A DNA stretch of 64,000 bases, taken from Symbiodinium natans. Taxonomy: Eukaryota > Sar > Dinophyceae > Suessiales > Symbiodiniaceae. The notes below the pieces were generated by a model. That model saw nothing but the letters and a program-made list of their open reading frames with translations, did not search any database and had not been told where the DNA came from. Of the stretch, positions 23,901 through 32,808 are shown in pieces. The stretch spans positions 247,001-311,000 of the forward strand of contig CAJNDS010002104.1 in NCBI GenBank assembly GCA_905221605.1. Reading direction: 5' to 3'. Within the stretch, counting starts at the first letter, position 1. Every line of letters starts with the position of its first letter. Position numbers and translations under genes: made by a program.

Positions 23901-24686
23901 TATGTATATATATATATACATATATACATATATATATATAGATTATTGTTATCTTTTTTTGTTTGGGAGGGGGGGGGGGGTGGGGGGGGTTCTTCAGCAA
24001 ATAGTGGCTAGGCACGAGGCCGAAAGGATTTGAGCTCAGGGTAACTTGGTTTTTTCCAGGATGGCCGTTGCAGCCTGTTGCGTGACACATCTCTGTGCGT
24101 TGCAAGGTGCTGTGTAGCACGGCATAGCCGTAAGGTAATTGCGCAAACTTGATCTATTTCTCATGCCTCGCGTCATATCGCATGCTCAGCACCCTAGGAG
24201 CACCAGCTGTTCAGCCCTAGAATCTACGAGCAGTCTGAGAGGATGGCGATGTTGCCCTTCATCGCAACTGTGAGGATTGTGTCGGTATGGCCGGTCAAAA
24301 AGCGTGTGCCCGCCCTGGCGCAGGTGAAGAGCACCGAATAACACAACAGCTACGTGCCTCCAAACTTTGTCTCCTCAACGTTCCAGCTGCAGATGCCTCC
24401 TCCATGCAAACGCAACCTGAAATTTCCAGCAACGCCCTCTCCCACGCGTCAACGTCTGCCTTCCCGTCCGCGGATCCCAGAGCTTGACAGTGTGGTTGCA
24501 AGTGAACCTGAGCTCTAAGGGTAGTTACATGGTCCCTCAGTATGGGCCCTTAAAAGGGTTCCCCCTTTTTTCCCCCTTATATACCCTATACAAATTACGG
24601 GCCCATATATATAAGATGAATTTGAGAGCCGGGCGAACGACAGCTAGGGGCTCCCAAGGCGGCATGCGTCCGGTGTTGTCACTCAT
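17955..24686 (-). CDS. WD40 beta-propeller protein, multi-exon gene
   Basis: Minus-strand exons with WD40 signatures separated by long introns. Clearest: 24507-about 24440 (TCNHTVKLWDPRTGRQTL), 24300-24222 (LTGHTDTILTVAMKGNIAIL), 22672-22597 (IEKSTIILGGSNGMAVLG, GTGAAT donor), 20180-20115 (ATGSMDGTTRLWNSEPRP), 20041-19951 (SGTLLNILSFPALPAPGC, GTGAGT donor), 19760-19682 (VLSCIFTADPVPRPNRLI), about 19203-19063, and about 18460-18367 (IVQVWNRRTREIQVL). A possible first exon at 24686 starts MSDNTGRMPPWEPLAVV; a possible late exon lies at 18060-17960. GH and WD dipeptides and the strand order support one propeller, presumably a scaffold for protein complexes. Whether all exons belong to one gene is not proven. 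Introns host MITE copies at 22.5, 23.65 and 24.5 kb, a short retroposon at 23.6 kb and CT-rich simple repeats at 18.15 and 18.77-18.87 kb. Confidence 0.6.
20761..21012 (+). CDS. plus-strand ORF of unclear reality
   Basis: An 83-codon frame containing LELQLRKAVHSASTGPF and NGFVLYANFCDTTASPVN looks protein-like, but it lies inside the span of the minus-strand WD40 gene and has no recognised domain. Confidence 0.2.
   Translation: MVHGQSSNSTSALQRTSLELQLRKAVHSASTGPFVIFNSQGCNGFVLYANFCDTTASPVNAHLELPHLQSELPSGACAQTTQA
22496..22589. mobile_element. MITE family 1 copy abutting a splice donor
   Basis: 94 bp with family 1 ends. Flanking 8-mers are CATTCGTG (22488-22495) and CATTCACG (22590-22597), six of eight matching. 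On the minus strand the second 8-mer is CGTGAATG, which contains the inferred GT donor of the WD40 exon ending at 22597. Confidence 0.7.
23573..23636 (-). mobile_element. 34-bp poly-A retroposon with a perfect 15-bp target duplication
   Basis: CCGCTCCGTGGACCC occurs at 23573-23587 and 23622-23636. The 34 bp between, read on minus, ends GAGTCTGGGTTCAAAAAAA: a shared 3' end plus A-tail. Target duplication of this length with an A-tail is the mark of LINE-driven retroposition. Confidence 0.8.
23651..23730. mobile_element. MITE family 2 copy
   Basis: AAGCTCCTAGTAGTACCTTT at one end and AGGAACTACATTAGAGCCTT at the other are inverted. Nearly the reverse complement of the copy at 32036-32116. Confidence 0.75.
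23876..23942. repeat. (TA)n microsatellite followed by a poly-G tract to 23992
   Basis: TATATA/TGTATA repeats of about 65 bp, then a T-rich linker and G-run. No gene. Confidence 0.95.
24521..24608. mobile_element. MITE family 5 copy
   Basis: GGTAGTTACATGGTCCCT at the left and GGGCCC at the right with CCCTTAAAAGGGTTCCCCC inside. The same left end and core recur at 58017-58096. Terminal inversion is weak, so the element class is uncertain. Confidence 0.55.
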
Positions 24687-25539
24687 GAAAAGCAGGTGGT
24701 TTCGACGCTCACGCTCGCGCAACGCAGGCAGTTTCTTTTTTGTCAGGGCTTTAGGGTGTAGGGTTGAAGAGTCGGGTTCTTCGGCAGGAGCACCTGTGCC
24801 TTCGTTACGTGATGGGCATCACCAGTTACGCGTTGGGCTTACACTTCTGGCGGAGTTCATATCAATCAGATCCAAATCATCCTGCAGGCACTTTCTGCTC
24901 TTCCGAGAGCAGCCTTGCACAAAGCACCGTGCAAAGAGGCAAATGCATGCTGTCGGCCACGATGCTGCACTTGCTGCTTGAGGCTTCTAGAAGAAACCTG
25001 AAGTTTAGGTGGACGTAGGGATTTAGCCTTTGTAAGGCTTTTCGGACCCGCGAGGGTTGAAGTTTGACCTGTTGCAACCCCACACCCTAAAACAACTCGG
25101 TTTAGGCCGAAGTTCTAAGGCTCAGGGCTTGACTGTTGAGGTAGGGGTTTCAAGGACTTAGAGTGTGACCATAAATCCCTGAGGCCTACGGTCCCCCCGA
25201 CAAGTCCTGTCTGACGTCCCAAGACAAGACAAAGGTTGCAAGCAAAACGCCCGCTCCAAGACTTCATCAAACTATCGTCTTCGACCCCCCCCCCCCCCAG
25301 GCATAGCATTGCTGGCCGAAGCAGCGGGTCCACCTCATAGGTCACTACCTGCGCAACCCTAACAGATCGGCACGGGTCTTCCACACCCTACCAGGCTGTT
25401 ATACCCTATAACCCCTTAAAGAGGCCCTTGATAGGGTTCATTATAGGGATTATGGGGCCTAATAGCCCATCCTGGTATGCAAACATATGCAACCCCTGCG
25501 ACCCCTTCAACGAAGTCGTGTGCAACTAGCGACCGGGAC

Positions 25540-26369
25540 CTGCATCTTCGGCGGCTCGCCAAGGTAGTCCTGTATCAAGGCCCACCTGAGCGAGCAACGG
25601 CTTTTGAAAGGGGAACCCTGAACCCGTCCTGTGCACATCGGGTCGGGGGGGGGGGGGACATGTGTTGAGTGTTGCGACTCACTGTTGTCAATGCAGAAAA
25701 AAATCTACACGTGAGCCTGGGTGCCACTTGCCGCCAGAGGGCACGACATGTAGCAAGGCCTCCCTGCCCTTCACAGAGACAGCTTCGTCCGTAGCGTGTG
25801 GGTAGGCAAGCCCTTAGACACATCTGCATCTGTGGGAGCATGGTCGTGCTTCTTCTAAGCAGCATCCGTCGATAGTGTTAGCCTATATTCTTCGCCAGAT
25901 CTGTTGGACGGCGGACGTGACATGCAAGCTCCGATGCCTCAACCAAGTGCAGCCAAAAAGCTCTGAAGCAGTTCGCTGTGAAGTGACCGCCTGTGGGCGC
26001 TTGATCTTGGATTCTGCTTCTGCCACACTCCTTCGTGGACTACAAAATTGAACTCGGCAGGGGCCTGCTTCCGTACGCCTTCGCATTCTTGCGAGCCTGA
26101 AGGACAGCACGAAGCACTGTTCCAACATCTCCCAACGTGATCGGAGAGACTCGGTAGGCTGCAGTTGCCGCTCTAACTAGGCTGTAATACAGCCGAAGCT
26201 ACCTGTTCCAAAAAGCCCCAAATTGTCGCGCACGCGCGGCAATTCATCTTAAGCCAAAGAGAAGTTCACCTCTTTCTGATGCCGATCTTAGCGTCTCTGC
26301 CAGACCTCTCGAATCTAGCTTCGGCTTTGCTTTGCTCATGTGAAAACTTGGCACCTGCTCGCGGGAACT
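25540..26369 (-). CDS. unidentified multi-exon gene segment
   Basis: Three well-bounded minus-strand exons: 26369-26270 (pyrimidine-rich acceptor; SSREQVPSFHMSKAKPKL; GTGAAC donor), 25854-25775 (TAG acceptor; KKHDHAPTDADVSKGLPT; GTGAAG donor) and 25585-25540 (CAG acceptor; WALIQDYLGEPPKMQ; GTCCCG donor). Further likely exons: about 26090-25930 (EFNFVVHEGVWQKQN), 25383-25310 and 25005-24860. The gene may continue into the WD40 exons downstream. No family recognised. Confidence 0.5.
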
Positions 26370-26664
26370 CTGCAACAGCAGCACAAGAGGGAAACACTGA
26401 TTCGCGAGCAGGCCCAGGACCATGGCATCACCCGACGGCTGTTAGAGCAGCTGTTTTTGTGCGCGGGCACGTGCGCAGATAAACTCTAGATTCCACTATG
26501 TGCAGAAGTGTACATAGCACATAAAAGAATATCATGCTTATGTATATATATATATATGTATGTATGTATATGTATTATTTGTATTTATTTACACGTATAG
26601 ATGGATACATACATATATATATATATATACATAGATACATACATATACTCATCTATATGCATGT

Positions 26665-26880
26665 GTGTCATTTGCATCGGACCTTCAGAGAGCGAGCTCG
26701 CACTATGATGTTCGCTGCGGCCAAGGACATCTTGTCGCTAACCGCTTACAGCAGGTTCTTCCAACTATCGGGCCACTCTATGAACTCATTCAACTTCAAG
26801 CGCATTCTCCAGCAGCTTCTAGATTTCAGGCCAAACGGCTATCATGCCAGACGTGTAACCACAAGCATCAACTAGATTAG
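26665..26880 (+). CDS. plus-strand ORF with Cys/His pairs, possibly broken
   Basis: The frame contains SHYDVRCGQGHLVANRLQQV and RLSCQTCNHKHQLD, then a TAG at 26878, after which the same frame stays open to 27013 with more Cys/His (KCSQRIRRNGCHYNTVHVKY). It may be a Zn-binding domain with one nonsense codon, or chance. It lies opposite in direction to its neighbours. Confidence 0.3.
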   Translation: MSFASDLQRASSHYDVRCGQGHLVANRLQQVLPTIGPLYELIQLQAHSPAASRFQAKRLSCQTCNHKHQLD

Positions 26881-28016
26881 ACAGCTATCGCGAAAGCAAT
26901 GCGCCAGGCCAAATGCAGTCAGCGCATTCGGAGGAATGGGTGCCACTACAATACAGTACATGTTAAATATGCCAGTTGCAGGCGGAAACGGACAAAAGAC
27001 AACCAGCTGTTCTGAGGCTGCGAATTTGGTTTGGTCAATGTTATATGGTACTCCAGCTACTTCAGCTCACGTTCTGCAGTGCTACCGAGTTTGATACAGT
27101 CGATCTACCCGTGCTAAGAAGTCAGTGCAACAAGCAAAAAGAAAGCACAGGTCGATCTGCCTCATCCACCTACCACATGCTCATGGCGTTGAAAGCACGC
27201 CAGCTAGCGCAGCTAGCGCAGCAAATGCAAAATCCAGTGTCCCAACACAGCAGTTGCGCAGAGGGCGCCATCGCTGGGAATCAACATAAGTCGGAAACAA
27301 ACCGGGTGTAGATTTCCTTTTCTCCCCTTGGTACACTTCTCGATTTGCTTTGGCTTGTAGGCTTCGGGTTTAGTAAGGGCTTAAGGAATAATAAACCCTG
27401 AAACCTGAACCTGAGCAGGAGAAGCGCCTAGGGAATCCAGAAGTCGGGCTTCCTCGTCGTAGCGGTTCCCCGGAGTTGAGCCTTTGCGGTTGTTGCGGCG
27501 GGGGGGCGGGGGGGCAGCAGTCAAACTGGAGTTCTAAAGCATGGCAGTCTCCTGGCTTCTAGAGGCAGAAAACAGCTCTTGAAGCTCTTTATGATCTGGC
27601 AGAACATCGCAGCTCAGATGCCTACACTACATGGCCTCTACAGTCCTTACAGTCCTAAACCGACCGATGCACATCACAACCCTAAATCACTAAACCCTAA
27701 AGCCCTAAACCCTTTTTTTCCATCTGGGCTGGTGGGGAATGCCAGAAAAAGCAGCTGCTTGCACAACCTGCACCCTCGCCCTCTAAAACCCTAAAGCCTG
27801 AAACCCTGAAAACCAAAGAAGATGTGCTTGAGCCCCTGACTCTGACTTCCGGGGACAGGTCGGATGCGGCCAAGCCAATAGCCTGACGTTCTTGCAACTT
27901 CTTCTCAGCTCTCACTCAGGTTTCGGGTTTAGGGGTTTAGGCTTAGGGGTTTATGGGTTTAGGGGTTTAGGGTCATTTTTGCCACCCGCATAGTTGACTT
28001 AGGGCTTAGGGTTTAC

Positions 28017-29529
28017 GGGTTTCATGACTGGAGGAAGCTGCAACCATGCACGCCAAGAGACTGCGATCTTCCCTCTGGTCGTGGCCCTCGCGATAAGCCA
28101 TGACCTTGCAGAGGCAGTTGAGAGAAAGCAAAAACTATACAAAGGTAGTATGTGTGTATATATATGTATGTTTGTTTATTGTTGTCAAGCTTTCTTTTTG
28201 CATTTTGTGCACGATGCATGCACATGTATTTGTGATCTCAGCTTGCGGTGTGCTAACGCCCCCACCCCCTCCACGGATGATATCCTTCCTGCTCCTAAAC
28301 CTAGAACGGCCACCATAGACACTAATTAACCCCTTTTCATCCCTCACCCCCTCTAAAGTATTCTGGGTCTTTCGGCGAAAAGGCACCTAATGTGCTTGAA
28401 GCACTCTGGTCCTTCCGATCGGAACGAGCAGGCTGGTCGTGCGTCAGCGCCCAGAGTGTTCAGGCAAATGCAGTTTCTCTCGCGTACAAGTAACACTCAA
28501 AAAGCACTTGACTTTAGTGTCTAGTGGCTTCTTCTGCCCCAGTTTCAGATCCGAAGGCAGGACCGCTCACTTGAAAATGACTAGGAATCCTTCAGCGGCA
28601 AAAAGGCACTGTGAGGTTGGGATGTTCCCCCTTATACGAACAGTCCTAGGAATTCTAGCACCCCCGACTATAATCCCCCTAAACCCTACTACCCTAAAAC
28701 CCTAAACCCTAAAACCTGAACCCTAAAACCTAAACCCTAAACCTATTCAGGACTGTTAGTATAAGGGGGGGGAGCATCCCAAGTGTGAGGTCTCAACTGA
28801 GGCGTGAGCCTTCCTTGAGGCATCGATCTCCAAGTCCTTCCCACACCCAGGGTTAGGGTTTAGGGTTTAGGGTCTAGGGTTGAGGGTTTAGGGTTTAGGG
28901 ATCAGGGAACGACCGAACATCGGAAGTCCTACTGGCGGCCAGCACTAACTGTAAATTCCACGAATGCGAGGCTCCGTGGATGTCATGCAGGATCCTCGTT
29001 CGGGAGCTATGCAGCCGAAGTCCTCCCGAACCCAAGACCAAGAACCCCCCCCCCCCCCCCCCCGTGAGGTACCTTAAACAACTCCCTTCAAGGGTAAATA
29101 TGGGGCCAGTCCCTCATTCCCTACTAAAAACGCTAAATCCCAAACCCTAAACCCTAAACCTGAATCAGAGTTGGCTATGGCAACCACTGCGAACTTCATA
29201 AGTTGGCTCGTCAGCCCCCCTCTGTCCGTGAAGGGCATCCAGCCAGGACCTTGCAAAACCATTTGGGTGGTTGTCAAAATTATGATCCCTTTTGGGGTAC
29301 CCTAAATATTAGGTGCCGTATGATAATAGGGATCCAAAAAGAGACCATAATTTTGACAACCACCCATTTGGGGTTTAGGGCCTTTAGGGCCTTTAGGGTA
29401 ACGTGCAGTATCTTGCAATCATCTGTACGTGCTCTGTCATGCAAGCGCTTCAAGGTGAAATTGCCTGACTGTAGCAAAGCGAGTAGGTCCATAGCAGTCT
29501 GCAGGCATCCAGAAACATGTTCAGAGTCT
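28017..29529 (-). CDS. unidentified multi-exon gene segment
   Basis: Minus-strand exons with good signals: 29529-29403 (CAG acceptor; CLQTAMDLLALLQSGNFTLK; GTTACC donor), 29249-29160 (AAG acceptor; GPGWMPFTDRGGLTSQLMK; donor GTTTAG supplied by a telomere-type repeat) and 28104-28017 (acceptor after a long pyrimidine tract; VMAYREGHDQREDRSLLACM). A further candidate at 27910-27820 reads RAEKKLQERQAIGLAASDL. The helical character would suit a HEAT/ARM-type solenoid, but I cannot assign a family. The 28.0 kb exon also has an open plus-strand frame. Confidence 0.45.
28617..28782. mobile_element. MITE family 1 copy carrying a telomere-type block
   Basis: 166 bp from TTGGGATGTTCCCCC to AGCATCCCAA; flanks CTGTGAGG and GTGTGAGG match at seven of eight. 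Its centre holds about 60 bp of CCCTAAA/CCTAAAACC units that other copies lack. Confidence 0.8.
28850..28906. repeat. TTTAGGG array
   Basis: Seven or eight TTTAGGG units with GGTCTAGG and GGTTGAGG variants. Confidence 0.85.
29266..29364. mobile_element. MITE family 4 copy with a 6-bp target duplication
   Basis: GGTGGTTGTCAAAATTATG and its near-complement CATAATTTTGACAACCACC are the ends; CATTTG flanks both sides (29260-29265 and 29365-29370). Confidence 0.8.
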
Positions 29530-29800
29530 CTGTGGAAGTGCCACTCCCATGCTCCCGCAAGTAGGGTTTAGGGTTTAGGGAGTTTAGGGTTTAGCTTCAG
29601 GACCGACTGGTGAAAGACTCCAGAGCTGACTTCTCCTCACTGCAATGAAAGGGTATGCAGATGTAGACTGGTGCGTCAAGGCAGAAGTTGTCCAATCTCC
29701 CTCGCCTGTAGCCAACCACGTGCGGCTCCTCACAATCTCAAGCATGCCAAAATCGGATATTCCATATGTCGTCTTAAGACGTTCAGGATATTCGAGTGGC

Positions 29801-31252
29801 TCATGGTTGCATCTCCGTGAGCAAGCGGACGATCGCTTGGTGGTCTTTCGTTCCTCCCTGCTGTGCCGCACTCAGCGGCGTCTCATCGCGGAGTCCAAAC
29901 CTCTTGGTAACGTCCGCCCTGGCCTCGAGGAGAAGGCGGACAACCCTGAGGTGGCCATTGCGTGCTGCAATGCCAAGGGCTGTGTCACTCTGTGGGCGAA
30001 ATCGAGCATCCTTGTCAGCACGGGCGTCTAAGAGCATTTGCACAATGTCAAGACCGCGGCCCTGGCGACATGCTGCACCGAGCGGTGAGTCGCTGGCGCG
30101 ACCCAGCTGGTGGTTCGGGTTGGCTCTATAATCGAGCAGCAGTCGCACGAGAAATGTGTGACATTTCTCTGATGCTTCTCCCAAAAGCGTGTCACTCATC
30201 TCTGCCCTGGCCTCCAAAAGCAGTTTGGCAACATCGTCGCGGCCTCGAGTGCATGCCAGAGCAAGGGGCCGGCTTTTGGAACGGTTGGATTCGTGGTTTA
30301 TGTCGGCTCCGGCCTCCAGCAACAACCGGACTATTTCATGGTGCCCTTTTCGAGAAGCCAAGCCGAGGGGTGTGTGGCCATGGGATCCAAACTTCTGCTC
30401 CATGTCTGCCCTGGCCTCCAAGAGAAGGGTGGCTATCTTTACGTGGCATATCTGTACGGCGATTCCAAGCGGCGTGTCGCTACGGGGTCCAAATCTCCTG
30501 TTCGCATCTGCGCGAGCCTCCAGCAAGAACCGCACCATGTGCACATGGTCAGAGGCTCCGCGCCTGCCGAACGCTGCAGCAAGAGGCGGGGGAGACAACC
30601 CGCATGCGCCCTCCATGTCGGCACGTGCTTGAAGCAGAAAACGTGCCATCGGGACATGGCCCGCACGAGAAGCTGTTGCCAGAGGCCTTCGGTCATACAT
30701 TCCAGAACTCTTCTCTAATTCGGCCCTGGAATCCAAGAGCAGGCGTGCAACTTCCAGGCAGCCGGCCTCACAGGCCAATCCAAGTGGGGTTGCCCCCAAA
30801 ACACTCGTCTTATCTGGATCAGCGCTTGCTTCCAGCAGCAGCTCGGCAATCTCCACATGACCCGCGCGCGATGCGAGGGCAAGCGGCGTGTGCACCGTAG
30901 TCGCCGTAGGCTGCGCGCGCGGCGTGTGGTCAAGCGCAATCAAATCAGGATCCTGGGGTCTCTGTAGAATCGCCTCGACCTGGGCCAGGTCGCCACAATC
31001 AGCTGCAGCTTTGAGCTCGTCGATTTCCTTTTGTGACACGCTGGAGAAGGGGAGAGCTACATGTTGAAGGTGCATCGGCGAAGGCAAGCTGACGTGGTCA
31101 TCCAAGCAGGTGCCGTCGCAAAGAAGCCTCTGCCTGAATCGTGGCAGTCCACACAGGCTCTGGAGATGTTGCTTCAAGGTCCGCACGTCTGATACATCCT
31201 CAATCGGAACCACTGCCAAGGCTTGCCCGGAGAACTGACAAACATGCAGCAT
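29801..31252 (-). CDS. ubiquitin-like/ankyrin-repeat protein, intronless ORF
   Basis: 483 residues from ATG at 31252 to TGA at 29801. Residues about 1-70 resemble the divergent ubiquitin-like head seen on many dinoflagellate repeat proteins (VRTLKQHLQSLCGLPRFRQR). From about residue 85 there are about 11 ankyrin repeats with the TPL...A...GH...LLLEARAD consensus, e.g. TPLGLASRKGHHEIVRLLLE. Residues after the last repeat are few (AIVRLLTEMQP). Such proteins mediate protein binding; no enzymatic domain is attached. The frame is also open for 21 codons upstream of the ATG, but that stretch crosses a retroposon insertion, so I prefer the ATG. Unlike its neighbours it has no visible intron, which would fit an mRNA-derived gene copy; no spliced-leader relic is visible upstream. 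Confidence 0.92.
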   Translation of the reverse strand: MLHVCQFSGQALAVVPIEDVSDVRTLKQHLQSLCGLPRFRQRLLCDGTCLDDHVSLPSPMHLQHVALPFSSVSQKEIDELKAAADCGDLAQVEAILQRPQDPDLIALDHTPRAQPTATTVHTPLALASRAGHVEIAELLLEASADPDKTSVLGATPLGLACEAGCLEVARLLLDSRAELEKSSGMYDRRPLATASRAGHVPMARFLLQARADMEGACGLSPPPLAAAFGRRGASDHVHMVRFLLEARADANRRFGPRSDTPLGIAVQICHVKIATLLLEARADMEQKFGSHGHTPLGLASRKGHHEIVRLLLEAGADINHESNRSKSRPLALACTRGRDDVAKLLLEARAEMSDTLLGEASEKCHTFLVRLLLDYRANPNHQLGRASDSPLGAACRQGRGLDIVQMLLDARADKDARFRPQSDTALGIAARNGHLRVVRLLLEARADVTKRFGLRDETPLSAAQQGGTKDHQAIVRLLTEMQP

Positions 31253-31276
31253 CTGCACGAGAAGCAGAAGCGAACA

Positions 31277-31317
31277 AGCGACAAACACTTTTTTTTGAAC
31301 CCGAGCGACAAACACTT
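31277..31317 (-). mobile_element. 13-bp poly-A retroposon remnant with a perfect 14-bp target duplication
   Basis: AGCGACAAACACTT occurs at 31277-31290 and 31304-31317, separated only by TTTTTTGAACCCG. On the minus strand the insert is CGGGTTCAAAAAA, the same 3' end as the longer copies at 11.6 and 23.6 kb. It lies 25 nt upstream of the ankyrin ATG. Confidence 0.8.
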
Positions 31318-32035
31318 ATAAGACTAATTGAGAACTATTTCTTTCAACCTGCGCAACGGCTAACAAACTTGCATTGTCAACTACACAACTGCACGTGCTA
31401 CTATCAAGTCGCAGCTGTGTCATGGATGGCCAATCACTGCTAGTATCCGGGCAATCTTTTGTGTGCGGCAGCGTTATACCTGACACACCTCCAGAATGCC
31501 ACATCTAAGGGAAAGCGAAACACCGCGAGGCAAATGAAACTATTCCCTCATTCCGCCGACAAGGCACAACTGCGGCATCACTCGGAGCTTCTCCTACATA
31601 AGAGTCTATACAGTCTATAGTCTGTAAAGCTCGGTCTCTGCAGTCCTACAATGTACCTTCTACTTACACCGTCTCTGATGCTTCCGTGTCGCGCCGACTC
31701 TCATGCTTCAGTCCACGCTGTCATTGCCCAATGGGTGAGGCTATGGAGTCCGGGGCCCCCAGTGTCAAGTTGTAACATGCATTGATTCATTAAGATAGCG
31801 ATCCTCAAGTCCATGAAAGCCTTTGCCCATTGGCCCATGGAACTTCGGAGTGCCAGGCCGTAATGAACACAGCCCTCACATCCTGCTTGCCCTCTTACCA
31901 GCAGTTGCTTTGACTCTCGCGACTCGGACCAGGCTGCGGGTGTGTACAAATCTACGAATATTTGATGATTTCAGGTCTCATCCCAGCGCTTCAGGCAGCC
32001 GGTGAGTCCACAGCATTCAACAGCTACATCACCTG

Positions 32036-32116
32036 AAGGCTCTAATGTAGTTCCTTTTGGGTTCGTTATAGGGGATTGTAGTATACTACCCCCAAAAAGG
32101 TACTACATAGGAGCCT
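32036..32116. mobile_element. MITE family 2 copy
   Basis: AAGGCTCTAATGTAGTTCCT to AGGTACTACATAGGAGCCT, inverted ends around GTAGTATACTAC. No clear target duplication. Confidence 0.75.
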
Positions 32117-32222
32117 CTAGGTCGCTACATGCTCCAGCGCGTTGGACCACCTGTCCATGATCGGAGGCTGGCACCCGGAGCGTCACGGCTTCTCAGACAT
32201 GTCGCCTGCTCATGTGAGATGT

Positions 32223-32808
32223 TCACTCTGGCACCTTCGTCTGGATGGACACTGCGTGCCATTGAGCGATCTCCTCCCGGATCACCTCCTGAACCTTCGA
32301 AGCAACAGGCCCAACTCAAACGGAACAAGGATAAGATTTGGGATGTTCCCCCTTACTCTAACAGTCCTTCATAGGGATTATAGTGCCCGCGATGGGGAAC
32401 ATTCTAAGATAAGATCTACATGACATGCCTCCTGGGGGAAGCCCTTTGAAGCCCTGAGGGCCGCACCATTCGCTGACATTTCAGCCTCGTTTGGCCCCGG
32501 AACTTCTCGGACTCAATCAGGATGCTAAAGCTCCTCGAAAACAGCAGGACGCCCAAGATTTCCCAACTATCGTTATAACTGCTGGCACCATTGACACACA
32601 CACACACAAACACAAACAAACAGACAAACAAACAGACAGACTGCAGGCGGGCTTGCTTAAACTTAAGGCCCACGAGGCCTTGCCCATGCCAGGGCCAGCG
32701 ACTTTACATGTGGTCCAGTTCAAGGCCAAGAGACTGGCCACAGCCTCCGGACTTGTCCTCCACGACGCAATTGGAGGCGCTCAAAGCTTCCGTCAGCTTG
32801 CTGGCCAC
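32223..32808 (-). CDS. BolA-family protein, closest to mitochondrial BOLA3
   Basis: BolA proteins work with monothiol glutaredoxins in iron-sulfur cluster delivery. Three inferred exons: 32808-32735 (VASKLTEALSASNCVVEDKS then GGCGQS), 32533-32467 (FSILIESEKFRGQTRLKCQR) and 32294-32223 (VQEVIREEIAQWHAVSIQTK, PE, TGA stop at 32223-32225). Both junctions keep frame (phase 2, GTCTCT donor and GAG acceptor; phase 0, GTGCGG donor and AAG acceptor). The order helix, GGCG loop, F-x-G turn and C-terminal WHAVSIQTKVPE fits the whole fold. The loop Cys and the late His are the usual cluster ligands. The conserved RHR/QHQ motif is CQR here. The N-terminal targeting exon upstream of 32808 is not identified. 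Intron 2 holds a MITE family 1 copy. Confidence 0.88.
32338..32407. mobile_element. MITE family 1 copy inside BolA intron 2, perfect 8-bp target duplication
   Basis: 70 bp from TTGGGATGTTCCCCC to GGGGAACATTCTAA. GATAAGAT flanks both ends (32330-32337 and 32408-32415). The 8-bp duplication suggests a hAT-type transposase acting in trans. Confidence 0.88.

Noticed and set aside
29962-30900. 312-codon plus-strand ORF
   Set aside because: Antisense to the ankyrin repeats; periodic repeats keep it open.
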